A stretch of 64,000 bases of DNA from Pokkaliibacter sp046614695 (GTDB lineage Bacteria; Pseudomonadota; Gammaproteobacteria; Pseudomonadales; Balneatricaceae), in NCBI RefSeq assembly GCF_046614695.1, contig NZ_JBKKHQ010000013.1, positions 62,001 to 126,000 of the forward strand, written 5' to 3'. A model generated the notes under the pieces. That model was not told where the DNA came from and made no database searches. It was given only the letters and a program-made list of their open reading frames with translations. The stretch's first letter is position 1. Each line of letters begins with the position of its first letter. This document shows, one piece after another, positions 1-9,219 of the stretch. The position numbers and the translations under genes were made by a program.

Positions 1-763
1 CCTGCTGAGCAAAGCGCTGGCTATCGGCGATCATGCCGAGAATAAACGCCTGCTCACCGCCTTCACACCAGAGTTCATTAGCGCGGCCACCAAAGTTCAG
101 CTGCCTGCCCAGTTCGGCCTTGCCCAACTGACGCCACTTGCGACGGCTCCCCGCCATGGCATCCGCTTCGGAGTGATGAAACGGCGGGTTGCAGAAGGTC
201 ACATCCAGCGATTCCTTACCATCGATAATACCGGTGAAATAGGCCGAAGCATCGGCCTGATGACGCAGCTCCAGCCGCTCTGCCAGTTGCGGGTTAGCGT
301 TCAGAATGCCCTGCAGATGAGCCAGTGAACCCTGATCAATATCCGCGCCGATGCCGCCCCAGCCATATTCCGCCGCGCCCAGCAGCAGATACACACCACT
401 GGCGCCGGTGCCGACATCCAGCATGCGAATTTTCCTGCCTGCAGGCAGCTTGCCACCGGCATCCGCCGCCAGCAGATCGGCCATCACGTGCACATAGTCT
501 GCACGACCGGGGATTGGCGGACAGAGCGCATCTTCCGGCAACTGCCAATCGACAATGCCGTACTCTGCTGCCAGCAGCGCGCGGTTCAGGCAGCGCACCG
601 CCTCAGGCTGAGTAAAGTCCAGCGTCAGCTTGTCGGCCACGTGGGCACTTGGTACCAGAAACTGCGCCAGTGCAGGTTCAGCTTGCGTCAGCCGGGCAAA
701 GTCATACTGCCCCTGATGACGATTACGGGGATGCAGCGAAGGGCGTTCGGAATCTTTGGCCAT
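1..763 (-). CDS. rlmF: 23S rRNA adenine(1618)-N6-methyltransferase, 3' end cut by window
   Basis: A SAM-dependent methyltransferase of the RlmF/YbiN family, which methylates A1618 of 23S rRNA. Translation from the ATG at 761-763 gives MAKDSERPSLHPRNRHQG, the family's typical opening (HPRNRH). Further in are PPIPGRADYVH, the glycine-rich SAM-binding motif (MLDVGTGASG), the catalytic NPPF motif of N6-adenine methyltransferases (TFCNPPFHHS) and LNFGG with ELWCEGGE, all characteristic of RlmF. About 254 codons are present and the reading frame runs off the left edge with no stop, so the C-terminal part is missing. It lies downstream of the HDOD genes on the same strand but is separated from them by a strong terminator, so it is probably transcribed on its own. 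Confidence 0.9.
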   Translation of the reverse strand, partial: MAKDSERPSLHPRNRHQGQYDFARLTQAEPALAQFLVPSAHVADKLTLDFTQPEAVRCLNRALLAAEYGIVDWQLPEDALCPPIPGRADYVHVMADLLAADAGGKLPAGRKIRMLDVGTGASGVYLLLGAAEYGWGGIGADIDQGSLAHLQGILNANPQLAERLELRHQADASAYFTGIIDGKESLDVTFCNPPFHHSEADAMAGSRRKWRQLGKAELGRQLNFGGRANELWCEGGEQAFILGMIADSQRFAQQ

Positions 764-828
764 GGCAATGAGCTATCAGCGTCGGTAAAACAGGTCGGCC
801 AGTATAAAACAGTGGGGGAAATATAAAA

Positions 829-876
829 CCGCCAAGCCTGCCGTCACGGGGAGGAACATGACGGCAGGCCTGGCGG
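829..876 (-). terminator. Rho-independent terminator of the HDOD gene
   Basis: An 18-bp inverted repeat (829-846 against 859-876, one G-U type mismatch) with a 12-nt loop. Read on the minus strand it is followed by TTTT then AT-rich sequence. It starts 43 bp beyond the stop of the HDOD gene at 920 and lies before the rlmF start. Confidence 0.75.
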
Positions 877-919
877 TAGTGCACTGACTCAGATCAGTGC
901 TGAAGGGATGACGCGCGGC

Positions 920-1744
920 TTAACCCAGCAGCGCATCAATATCATCAGCCTCGGCACGCAGTACGGTCAGCGCAGCCACTGCAGCTTCTGCCGTTACGCC
1001 CACCGCGGTCGCCAGTCCCTGCGGGAAGCCCGCGATAATGGCCGCATCGTCCTGGTGTTTGTGTTCAGCCGACACCAGATAGATCGACAGTGCAATCAGC
1101 ACCGCATAAGGCGACGGGCTGGCTTCACGCTCAGGGTGCACGTGCTGGCGCACGGCCTTTTGAATTTCATCAGGAAATTTCCAGCGCAGCGCCAGAGACT
1201 CACCGACTTCACCGTAGTGATAATGCAGGCGGTCGGTTTCCAGATCCGCACGATCCTGCCCCTGCTCCACCGCAGAATCAATGTCCCTGGCCTGATCAGG
1301 TTCGCCCATGTGAATCAGCATCTCGCCGATGTTGTGCATCATGCCGCAGGTAAAGGCCAGCTCAGGATCAAGCCGCGCCTGCTTTGCCAGCATTTTGCAG
1401 AGAGTCGCCACCGTGAAGGTGTCTTTCCAGAAACGGCGTTTGTCGAGGTTAGGGACTTCCTTGAACGCGGCGGTCACGCCCGAGGCCGTCACCAGTGTTT
1501 TCAGGGAATTGGAACCCAGCAGCACAACGGCATTATTGATGGAAGCCACCTTGCGGCCCACACCATAGCGGGCAGAGTTAGCAAGGCGAAGCACACGGGC
1601 AGCGAAGGTCTGGTCCTTGGCGATGATGGTCGCGATACGGTCCGCATTGACCTGCTCGGACTCAAAGCAGTCCATCAGCTCCCGGACGATTTTAGGGATA
1701 CTGGGCAATTCATTGACGTTGGAAAAAAGCGTTTCGACTGACAT
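920..1744 (-). CDS. HDOD domain signalling protein, copy A
   Basis: A stand-alone HDOD protein of about 274 residues. HDOD domains are HD-related, usually non-catalytic, and occur in bacterial signal transduction. The N-terminal segment LPSIPKIVRELM, the block ANSARYGVGRKVASINNAV and the AFTCGMMHNIGEMLI segment follow the HDOD pattern. It is a clear paralogue of the gene at 1934-2758, similar over the whole length and with the same acidic end (DDID-LL). A longer start at 1765 is possible; I chose the ATG at 1744 because it matches the paralogue's MSxxTLFSNV start and has AGGAG about 9 nt upstream. No output domain is fused, so partner and signal cannot be told from sequence. Confidence 0.88.
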   Translation of the reverse strand: MSVETLFSNVNELPSIPKIVRELMDCFESEQVNADRIATIIAKDQTFAARVLRLANSARYGVGRKVASINNAVVLLGSNSLKTLVTASGVTAAFKEVPNLDKRRFWKDTFTVATLCKMLAKQARLDPELAFTCGMMHNIGEMLIHMGEPDQARDIDSAVEQGQDRADLETDRLHYHYGEVGESLALRWKFPDEIQKAVRQHVHPEREASPSPYAVLIALSIYLVSAEHKHQDDAAIIAGFPQGLATAVGVTAEAAVAALTVLRAEADDIDALLG

Positions 1745-1933
1745 TCCCATACTCTCCTGGGTCACTGACTACCGCCCCCTTGGCTTATGGCAGTCATTCA
1801 AAAGGTAACCAGCCACAAGTACGAGGGCGGCCTGACGATAGAGAACGGGCAGCACTGACTGCTCTGCCACCAGGCCGAAACAAACCACATCAACCGAATC
1901 GGCCCTTACTACAAATAAAGACCCAAATTACCG

Positions 1934-2758
1934 TTATGACAACAGTTCATCGATGTCATCTTCCTCTCCTTTGAGGACAACCCATTCACCAACCACGTCG
2001 GCAGGGATAAGCCGCAAGCGTTCGGCTACCTCTTCAGGGAAGTGGGCGAGCAATTCGATCTCATCCCAGCCTTCGGCTTCACCTTCCAGCAGATAGTTCG
2101 CCAGAAAGATCAGCGCCGCGTAGGCAGAACGGGGCGACGCCAGCGGATCAAGCTGACCGGAGACGGCGTATTGGATCTCTTCGGGGAATTTCCAGCGGCG
2201 GCTTAAGACAGCGCCCACTTCGGCATAGTCATAACCCAGCAGCGCGTGTTCCGCTTCAGCCCGGGTCCTCTGGCCACTGGCGACCTGCTGGTCAATCAGC
2301 GCGCACTGGTCAGGCTCACCCATGTGAATCAGCAAAATACCGATGGAGTGCATGATGCCGCAGGTGAAGGCCACTTCCGGGTCACAGCCTGAAGGACGGG
2401 CAAAGCGACGGCAGATCGCGCCAACGGTGAAGCTGCGCTTCCAGAAGGCTTTCATGTCGAGACCGGGAACTTCAGTAAACGCCGCGCTGACACCGGTCGC
2501 CATCACCAGCGAACGCAGGGCAGAGACACCCAGCAGCACCACTGCGCTCTGGATTGAGGCAATCTTGCGACCGACACCGTAGCGGGCGGAGTTCGCCAGT
2601 CGCAGCACCTTGGCCGCGAAAGCCTGATCTTTGGCGATCATCGCCGCCATGGCATCGGCATTGGCCTTATCTGAGCCGAAGCTCGTTTGCAGGTCCTGAA
2701 CCACCTTGGGAATACTTGGCAGGTTGTGGACATTGCTGAACAGCGTATCAAGCGACAT
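1934..2758 (-). CDS. HDOD domain signalling protein, copy B
   Basis: Second HDOD protein, 274 residues, immediately upstream of copy A on the same strand and evidently its tandem duplicate: MSLDTLFSNVHNLPSIPKVV at the start, ANSARYGVGRKIASIQSAVV in the middle, RRWKFPEEIQ later and an acidic DDIDELLS end. As with copy A there is no receiver, GGDEF, EAL or kinase domain. The 189-bp space between the two genes holds no clear terminator, so they may be co-transcribed. Copy B differs most in the last 60 residues. The role is most likely regulatory; the exact pathway is unknown. Confidence 0.88.
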   Translation of the reverse strand: MSLDTLFSNVHNLPSIPKVVQDLQTSFGSDKANADAMAAMIAKDQAFAAKVLRLANSARYGVGRKIASIQSAVVLLGVSALRSLVMATGVSAAFTEVPGLDMKAFWKRSFTVGAICRRFARPSGCDPEVAFTCGIMHSIGILLIHMGEPDQCALIDQQVASGQRTRAEAEHALLGYDYAEVGAVLSRRWKFPEEIQYAVSGQLDPLASPRSAYAALIFLANYLLEGEAEGWDEIELLAHFPEEVAERLRLIPADVVGEWVVLKGEEDDIDELLS

Positions 2759-2892
2759 GTTCCCTCTCCGCAGGGCAATGCTGGCCTTATTACCAGCAAA
2801 TGCATCAAAACCTGTCCCTTATGCCACAAACTCCAGGTGTCGCCTAGTACTCTTCCCCACTTCCGAAAACCGCAGGAATACGGCGCAAAGAC

Positions 2893-2920
2893 AGGAAAAC
2901 AGCGGGTTATCTGCCCGCTG
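2893..2920 (-). terminator. Terminator after the NAGGN operon
   Basis: A 7-bp GC-rich stem (2900-2906 with 2914-2920) followed on the minus strand by TTTTCCT. It lies 46 bp past the stop of the M42 peptidase gene and probably ends the asnO-ngg-peptidase transcript. Confidence 0.6.
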
Positions 2921-2965
2921 TAAACACAATGACAGCCCTCTTGCTGCCCACAACGGCAGGCAACC

Positions 2966-4162
2966 TCAGTCGCCTAAACGGTTCTTCACTCCCTGCTGGC
3001 GTAGCAGCGTTTCATTCAGGGCCTCCGGCATACCGGCAGGTTCCGGCTCAGGAATGGCCGCAGCAAAATCGCGCAGGGGAATGTCCGCCTTGCGGTCATT
3101 TTTAAGGGCCAGATCGCTCATCAGATACGCCGACATCAGCCGCGAGCAGGATTCCAGCGCATGAATGTGAGTACGCTCATAGCCGTGGGTGGCATCCGTG
3201 CCGAAGGTGATCAGCGCCGGACGGATATCATGACCGGCCTGTACTGCTGACACCGCATCACTGTAATAGAAGCGAAAGACATCGCGCTGCCAGGGAATAT
3301 CGTGCTGACGGCACAGCTCAATCAGGTGATGACTCAGGTGGTAGTCGAAGGGGCCGCTGGAGTCTTTCATCGCCACGGTCACGCCGGTTTCCCTGGCATT
3401 CTGGCCGCTGGCGACCGGGCCGATATCAATGCCGACAAACTCGGTAATGTCATCCGACAGGGCATGACCGGCGCCGGAGCCCACTTCTTCAGAGACGGTA
3501 AAGAGAATCTGCGTGGTCAGGCGCGGGCGCAGGTTCTGGCGTTGCAGCGCCTCAAGGGAGGCCAGCAGCGCCGCTGCACCGGCCTTGTTATCCAGATGAC
3601 GCGAAATAATAAAGCCGGTGTCGGTAATTTCCGGGTTCGGATCGAAGGCTACGTAATCACCGACTTCCAGCCCGGCCGCACGGACATCCTCAGCGGAACT
3701 GACCGGAAAATCGAGGCGTACCTCGACCTGTTCCCAGCTGACCGGCTGAGTATCAATTTCTTCATTAAAGGCATGGCCCGCCGCCATCAGCGGCAGCACC
3801 GTGCCACGGTACTGGGCATGTTCACCGAAGAGTGACACCCGGCCACCCTCAGCAAAACGGCTCGACCAGTGGCCGATGGGGGTAATGGCAATACGGCCAT
3901 TGGGTTTGATCTCGCGCACCATGGCGCCGATGGTATCCAGGTGCGTCACCAGCGCGCGCTGCGGCCCGGCCACCTCACCATGCAAGGTCGCGCACAGCGT
4001 ACCGCGACGGCTGAGGGTGTAATCGACCCCCAGTTCTTCAAGACATTCGCCGACATAACACACCACACTGTCGGTAAAACCCGTGGGCGATGGAATGCTC
4101 AGCATCTTCATCATCTTGTCGATCAGGTACTGACTATCGATAGTGGGAAGATTATGGGACAT
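2966..4162 (-). CDS. NAGGN-system M42 family metallopeptidase
   Basis: A putative zinc or cobalt aminopeptidase-like hydrolase of family M42, of the subtype found next to the NAGGN osmolyte biosynthesis genes. Motifs visible: THLDTIGAMV (metal-binding His-Asp), HLDNKAGAAALL (bridging Asp), SEEVGSGAG (catalytic Glu pair) and GTDATHGYERTH (metal-binding His). The product is about 398 residues. The start at 4162 (MSHNLPTIDS) was chosen because AGGAG stands 7 nt upstream; a 12-residue longer start is open but has no such site. It is the third gene of the asnO-ngg-peptidase operon, and known clusters have the same order. It probably degrades or recycles the dipeptide osmolyte, but that substrate is inferred from context. 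Confidence 0.9.
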   Translation of the reverse strand: MSHNLPTIDSQYLIDKMMKMLSIPSPTGFTDSVVCYVGECLEELGVDYTLSRRGTLCATLHGEVAGPQRALVTHLDTIGAMVREIKPNGRIAITPIGHWSSRFAEGGRVSLFGEHAQYRGTVLPLMAAGHAFNEEIDTQPVSWEQVEVRLDFPVSSAEDVRAAGLEVGDYVAFDPNPEITDTGFIISRHLDNKAGAAALLASLEALQRQNLRPRLTTQILFTVSEEVGSGAGHALSDDITEFVGIDIGPVASGQNARETGVTVAMKDSSGPFDYHLSHHLIELCRQHDIPWQRDVFRFYYSDAVSAVQAGHDIRPALITFGTDATHGYERTHIHALESCSRLMSAYLMSDLALKNDRKADIPLRDFAAAIPEPEPAGMPEALNETLLRQQGVKNRLGD

Positions 4163-4253
4163 AACAAAACTCCTGACGGGACTGCTGGGGCGTGTCACTC
4201 ACCCCTGTTATTCGTTGGGACGCGGCCGGTTAAAGCCTCGCCAGAGCGATGGA

Positions 4254-5999
4254 TTACCCCTGACGCGTGGTTGGAAACAACATGTCGATAAAGCGCTCGG
4301 CGGTGGGATGAGGCTCATGATTCGCCAGCCCCGGCCGCTCGTTGGCCTCGATCAGCACGTAGTCGGGTTCGGCCGCATCAGGCACCAGCATATCGATGCC
4401 GGTGACCGGAATCTGCAGCGCCCGCGCCGCTTCAAGCGCAGCATCACGCAGTGTCGGGTGCAGGATATCAGTCACATCCTCCAACACGCCGCCGGTGTGC
4501 AAGTTGGCCGTCTTGCGCACCGCCAATGCCTGACCTTCCGGCAGGATATCCGTCAGGGCATAGCCTGCTTCCTCAACACAACGCTGGGTTTCACTGTCGC
4601 GCGGGATGCGGCTTTCTCCACCGGTCATGGCGGCACGACGACGACTGGTTCGGTCAATCAGGGTATTGATATCGTGCTGACCGGTGCCGATGACGGTGGC
4701 CGGTTTACGAATCGCCGCCGCGACCACTTCATCGTTAATCACCAGAATGCGCAGGTCATGCCCGCTGCAGAACGGCTCGACCAACACCTGCGAGGAATAG
4801 CGCCGCGCTTCAGCGACAGCCGCTTCAAGGGATTCCGGCGTGCGGATATCCACCGCAATGCCTTTGCCCTGCTCGCCGTTATGGGGTTTCACCACCAGAC
4901 GCTCACCGAGGTGCTCAAACAGACCATCAGTGCTTTCCTCCCACTCCAGCAAGCGGCCCTGTGGAGTACGAATTCCCGCCCGGTTGAGGCAGCGCTGAGT
5001 CAGCCACTTGTTCTGACAGAGAGTCATGGCAGTGGCCGGGGTGAGATCAGACAGGCTCTCGTGGCAGCGGATATGCCGCCCGCCCCAGCTCAGCACAAAA
5101 ATATTGTGTTCAGCGTCTTCCACATCCACATGAATGCCGCGACGCAGCGCCTCATCAACAATGATGCGTGCATAAGGATTGAGGGATTCCAGCGCCGTGG
5201 TATCGGTATACAGCGCCTGATTAATGGCGTTGCGCTTTTTCACCGCGAAGGTCTGAATCTGCCGAAAGCCCAACCGCTCATACAGGGTGATGGCGGCAGT
5301 GTTGGTGTGCAGCACCGAGAGATCAAGATAGGTACAGCGAAGGGTCAGCAGCTTTTCCGCCAGATGGCGCACCAGCGCTTCACCTACTTGGGGCAACGGG
5401 CAATCCGGATCGACCGCCAGTGACCAGAGACTGGAGCCGGATTCCGGATCGTTAAAGGCCAAACCGTGGTTGATGCCGAGAATCGCACCCAGCACACGGC
5501 CATCGCGCATATCCTCAGCCAGCAGGTAAATCTGCTCGCGGGAGTGGCGAAGCGGCATCACCACCTCAGGATCAAGGCACTGCATGCGGCAACGCTGGTA
5601 GATCGCATTGACCCGCTGCAGGTCCTCCTCCGTGCGCAGACGCCGCACCCGAATGCCCTTCACCGGATCACGCTTGGACTGGTATTCATTCAGCCACAAA
5701 CGGAAGCTGTCAGAAGGGTCAAGAAACAGCCGCTGCGGGTCCTGACTGACCACCACATGGGGACGCGCCACATAAAAGGCGATGTCCCGATCACCCCTGG
5801 TTTCCGTCAGCAAGGCCGCCGCCATGGCTTCCTCACTCTGGAAGGTGTGACCAAACAGCAGTCGTCCCCAGCCGCAGTGCAGGCTGACATCAGGCTTGAT
5901 GTCAGGCGTCTGCTCCGAGCCGCGGTGACGAGCCGCCTGCAAATGGTCATAGGAAGGTTGGCGGCGTTTCAGCATGCGGGCACGGTGACTGATGCTCAC
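4254..5999 (-). CDS. ngg: N-acetylglutaminylglutamine synthetase
   Basis: Makes the acetylated dipeptide N-acetylglutaminylglutamine from two glutamine units, the core step of NAGGN osmolyte synthesis. The protein is a two-domain fusion: an N-terminal GNAT acetyltransferase part (about residues 100-270, with SLAVDPDCPLPQVGEALVRH and TAAITLYERLGFRQ) and a C-terminal ATP-grasp ligase (about 300-580, with VVKPHNGEQGKGIAVD and LIEANERPGLANHEPH). The usual start choice gives an overlap of 25 nt with asnO; I prefer the GTG at 5999, 2 nt after the asnO stop and with AAGGA about 8 nt upstream. Tight coupling to asnO fits the known operon, which is commonly induced by osmotic stress; no specific regulatory site was identified. 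Confidence 0.9.
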   Translation of the reverse strand: MSISHRARMLKRRQPSYDHLQAARHRGSEQTPDIKPDVSLHCGWGRLLFGHTFQSEEAMAAALLTETRGDRDIAFYVARPHVVVSQDPQRLFLDPSDSFRLWLNEYQSKRDPVKGIRVRRLRTEEDLQRVNAIYQRCRMQCLDPEVVMPLRHSREQIYLLAEDMRDGRVLGAILGINHGLAFNDPESGSSLWSLAVDPDCPLPQVGEALVRHLAEKLLTLRCTYLDLSVLHTNTAAITLYERLGFRQIQTFAVKKRNAINQALYTDTTALESLNPYARIIVDEALRRGIHVDVEDAEHNIFVLSWGGRHIRCHESLSDLTPATAMTLCQNKWLTQRCLNRAGIRTPQGRLLEWEESTDGLFEHLGERLVVKPHNGEQGKGIAVDIRTPESLEAAVAEARRYSSQVLVEPFCSGHDLRILVINDEVVAAAIRKPATVIGTGQHDINTLIDRTSRRRAAMTGGESRIPRDSETQRCVEEAGYALTDILPEGQALAVRKTANLHTGGVLEDVTDILHPTLRDAALEAARALQIPVTGIDMLVPDAAEPDYVLIEANERPGLANHEPHPTAERFIDMLFPTTRQG

Positions 6000-6001
6000 G
6001 G

Positions 6002-7771
6002 TCAGATTCCTTGTTCCTGCAACCACATTTCCAGAAGGCCGAGCTGCCAGAGCTTGGAGCCACGCAGCGGCGTAATATGCTCATCCGGACGCGCCAGCAA
6101 ATGCTCGACGTACTCCGTACGGAACAGGCCACGCTCGCGGGCTTTCTGCCCCATCAGCGCTTCCTGCACCTGATCCAGCACATCGCCGCGCAGGTATTTG
6201 AGCGCAGGCACCGGGAAGTAACCCTTCGGACGGTCAATCACCTCATTAGGAATCAAACGGCGCGACACCTGCTTAAGAATGCCCTTACCGTCCTGCGCCA
6301 GCTTGTACTGGGCGGGAATTCGCGCGGCATACTCGACCAGCTCGTGATCCAGGAACGGCACGCGGGCTTCAAGGCTATGCGCCATGGTCATGGTATCCAC
6401 ACGCTTGACCGGGTCATCCACCAGCATCACCTGCGTATCCAGGCGCAGGGCTTTGTCGACCGGATCATCGGCACCGTAACGGGCAAAATGACTGCGCACG
6501 AACTCACCGGCCAGATCCGCCGTCTGCCAGGCAGGTTGCACGGTCTGAATGAATTCTTCGTAGCTGCGGTCGAAGAAGGCGGCGCGGTAGCTGTTCACCG
6601 GGTTGATGGTGCGCGCCAGCGGCGGATACCAGTGATAACCGGCAAAGATCTCATCCGCACCCTGACCACTCTGCACCACGCGGCAGGTTTTGCTGACCTC
6701 TTCAGAGAGCAGATAAAACGCCACGCAGTCATGGCTGACCATCGGCTCAGACATGGCGCTGATCGCTTTGGGCAACGCCGACATCATGCGCTCGGGGGCG
6801 ATCTGGATTTTCTCATGTCTGGTGCCGAAGTGACGGGCGATCAGGTCGGAGTACATAAACTCATCGCCCTTCTCACCGTTCACCTCATCAAAACCGATGG
6901 AATAGGTGTGCAGATCCGGCTTTACCTCATGCAGCAATGCCGTCAGCAGGCTGGAATCCACGCCGCCGGACAAGAGCACACCGACATCCACCGCCGCGAC
7001 ATTACGACGCGCCACGGAGGAGCGAAGCTGTTCCAGAAGACCGTCTTCCCAGTCTTTTTCGGTACGGGCACGGTCAGCTTCCTGCATGCCGAACTCCAGC
7101 TGCCACCAGCGCTGGGTGCGGGTACGGCCATCGGCCAGCACCTTCATCCAGTGACCGGGTTCCAGCTTGCGAATGGCTTTCACCATTGTCAGCGGCGCAG
7201 GCACCACGGAATGGAAGTGCAGGTAGTAATGCAGGGCTTCCGGGTCCAGCTCACGGCTAACGCGCGGGTCTTCCAGAATCGCGGGCAGGGTCGAACCGAA
7301 CACCAAGTGCTCAGCGTCCTGACTGTAATACAGCGGTTTGATGCCCAGACGGTCGCGGGCCAGCGTCAGCTCCTGACGCACCTCATTCCAAATGGCGATG
7401 GCGAACATGCCGTTAAAGCGGCTAAAGCAGTTTTCGCCCCAGGCATGAAACGCCTTGAGAATCACCTCGGTATCGCCGTCTGAGTGGAAGGCATAGCCCA
7501 TGTCCTGCAGCTCATGGCGCAACTCACGGTAGTTGTAAATGGCGCCATTGAACACCAGGGCGAGGCCCAGGCCCTGATCCACCATCGGCTGGGCCGACTG
7601 ATCGGATAAATCCATTACCTTCAGGCGACGATGGCCGAGGGTAATGCGGTTTTGATGAAAAATACCTTCCCCATGAGGTCCACGGGCGCGGTGGCGCTCG
7701 TTCATGCGTTCCAGTACTGCGAGTTGGCTCGGTCCGTCGGTAAAGCGAAGCTCTCCTGCTAGGCCACACAT
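6002..7771 (-). CDS. asnO: N-acetylglutaminylglutamine amidotransferase, asparagine-synthetase-like
   Basis: A class II glutamine amidotransferase of the asparagine synthetase B family (589 residues) that amidates the acetylated dipeptide to give NAGGN. The start MCGLAG places the nucleophilic Cys at position 2 after Met removal. The glutaminase part includes RGPHGEGIF, GHRRLKVMD and FNGAIYNYRELR. The synthetase part has the PP-loop LLSGGVDSSLLTALL and VVQSGQGADEIFAGY, and the EARVPFLDHELVEYA block. It is the first gene of the NAGGN operon, upstream of ngg. General AsnB is the alternative, but linkage to ngg and the M42 peptidase makes the osmolyte role very likely. Confidence 0.92.
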   Translation of the reverse strand: MCGLAGELRFTDGPSQLAVLERMNERHRARGPHGEGIFHQNRITLGHRRLKVMDLSDQSAQPMVDQGLGLALVFNGAIYNYRELRHELQDMGYAFHSDGDTEVILKAFHAWGENCFSRFNGMFAIAIWNEVRQELTLARDRLGIKPLYYSQDAEHLVFGSTLPAILEDPRVSRELDPEALHYYLHFHSVVPAPLTMVKAIRKLEPGHWMKVLADGRTRTQRWWQLEFGMQEADRARTEKDWEDGLLEQLRSSVARRNVAAVDVGVLLSGGVDSSLLTALLHEVKPDLHTYSIGFDEVNGEKGDEFMYSDLIARHFGTRHEKIQIAPERMMSALPKAISAMSEPMVSHDCVAFYLLSEEVSKTCRVVQSGQGADEIFAGYHWYPPLARTINPVNSYRAAFFDRSYEEFIQTVQPAWQTADLAGEFVRSHFARYGADDPVDKALRLDTQVMLVDDPVKRVDTMTMAHSLEARVPFLDHELVEYAARIPAQYKLAQDGKGILKQVSRRLIPNEVIDRPKGYFPVPALKYLRGDVLDQVQEALMGQKARERGLFRTEYVEHLLARPDEHITPLRGSKLWQLGLLEMWLQEQGI

Positions 7772-8351
7772 GGCGGGTATCTACCTCTCTTATTATCAAT
7801 GTCTGTCATGGCAATAATTAGAGTTCTATTTATTGCTCAAAGCCAAATACCCTAACAAACCCTGACAAATGGCTCAACCAAGGCATTTAAAACGGATACT
7901 GACCGTAAAATTTAAATCGAGCTGTAAACAATTACCGAGAGTGAATCTCATTTGGTTAAGACGAAATTCCGGCAACAGCCTGTGAATAGGGGCCGACAGC
8001 GGCTCGAACAACGCCAAAAGACGCCAACTTCGCCGAACCGTTCAGAGCGCAGAAAAGACGATAAAGACAGGATAATCTGCCTGATGGAATTTCATTTCGA
8101 CGAAAGGAAAATCGGCAAGCACAGTGAAGCGTCACACATGACTAAACTCCCCACTTGCCGGAGCAGAACCTTCGGAGTATGTTGCCGGGCATCACGGATG
8201 ATGAATATTTTTTGGCCTCGCAAGGCTGCCAGCAGGAGGGTGAAGCACCTCCTCATTCGCACCTGATCGATGCCAATTGTCAGCTGTTCTTCCGCGACTC
8301 AAACGCACTTGGGTGCGTTTTCTGGCTTTATCGGGCAACAAGGACAGACCA
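7772..8351. other. Intergenic region, divergent promoters expected
   Basis: A 580-bp stretch between divergent asnO and the plus-strand gene at 8352; no credible coding frame. It must carry the NAGGN operon promoter, and the first 150 bp is AT-rich. An 8-bp hairpin (8301-8320, AAACGCAC with GTGCGTTT, 4-nt loop, then TTTT) stands about 30 bp before the next gene and could be a weak terminator or attenuator. No riboswitch was recognised. Confidence 0.5.
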
Positions 8352-9218
8352 ATGGCCAAGCTTTATCGCAATAATCGCGCTCCACTGAGTAACAAGATCA
8401 CCCTGGTAGCGGGTAACAGCCTGCCGATCAAAGTAGAAGGACTGGGCAGCAATCGCCGCCATATCATTCTCAAAAGCCGTAACCCTCAATTGCTGAAGGT
8501 CACTGCTGTTCAGGTCAATGACCGGATGCTTGAGCAGTCACTGCGTATTGATGTACGTCGTGAGGGCATCGTCACCCGCCAGCAAACCTTTCTCGACGCC
8601 TTCATTAATGACGATACCTCACCTCAGCCTAAAAAAGACCCGACAACAGCATCACTGGAAGTAGAGGTGCTCCCAGAGATAAAGCTCCCTGCAGAAAATA
8701 CAGACGAAGGAATGCTGACGCGCATGCTGCTGGTGGAGAATATTACGCCTGGTTTGCCGGGCTATAACAGTAGTGAAGTTGAGGAGTGTATGAAATGGAT
8801 GCGCTTTGTATTCATAAACAGAATGAAACTAGGATCGGAGTTTTTTGGTGCTGGCAAGGATATTCATAATCTGTTCGATTTTATTAAAGCACCAAATCAA
8901 GTAGAAGGCTTTTCAAATTATCCTAGACTATCTTCTACACTTAGTGAAAATCTAGCTAAATATATTAAGATTGCAAATGATGGTTCCCATATAAAAAATA
9001 AAGAATATCGGAACTACATAGAACTGGCTATGGCTACTGCACGCTTAAGCGAAAGCAATCTTGGAGAAGACCCCTGCATAACCAAACTGTATGCATGGAG
9101 AAGCAGTGGTGCGGCATCTCCGGGTAAGAACTTTGTACTCTTTTCCAGCAAAGGAGGACAGGACTTCTACACGCTTACCGAGTCTTTTATTCAAGAATCA
9201 AGCAAAGGCAGAAAATAA
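8352..9218 (+). CDS. Putative modular effector, cell-wall-hydrolase-like C-terminus
   Basis: Unrecognised 288-residue protein with no signal peptide. Residues 1 to about 130 (MAKLYRNNRAPLSNKITLVA onward) look like a beta-rich domain. From about residue 145 the coding DNA becomes clearly AT-rich and the protein changes character: MKWMRFVFINRMKLG, IKAPNQVEGFSNYP, AMATARLSES and KLYAWRSSG, then GQDFYTL. The order of an NR motif, a Q-x-E-G-F motif and a late aromatic-rich end is reminiscent of SleB-type cell-wall hydrolases, but the match is by eye only. The ATG at 8352 has AAGGA upstream and is preferred over a longer frame from 8277. One base separates it from the next gene, which encodes a small exported protein, an arrangement typical of antibacterial effector and immunity pairs. 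Confidence 0.4.
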   Translation: MAKLYRNNRAPLSNKITLVAGNSLPIKVEGLGSNRRHIILKSRNPQLLKVTAVQVNDRMLEQSLRIDVRREGIVTRQQTFLDAFINDDTSPQPKKDPTTASLEVEVLPEIKLPAENTDEGMLTRMLLVENITPGLPGYNSSEVEECMKWMRFVFINRMKLGSEFFGAGKDIHNLFDFIKAPNQVEGFSNYPRLSSTLSENLAKYIKIANDGSHIKNKEYRNYIELAMATARLSESNLGEDPCITKLYAWRSSGAASPGKNFVLFSSKGGQDFYTLTESFIQESSKGRK

Positions 9219-9219
9219 C

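Noticed and set aside
4143..7483. Long plus-strand open frames opposite ngg and asnO
   Set aside because: Antisense shadows of well-recognised enzymes; no motifs of their own.
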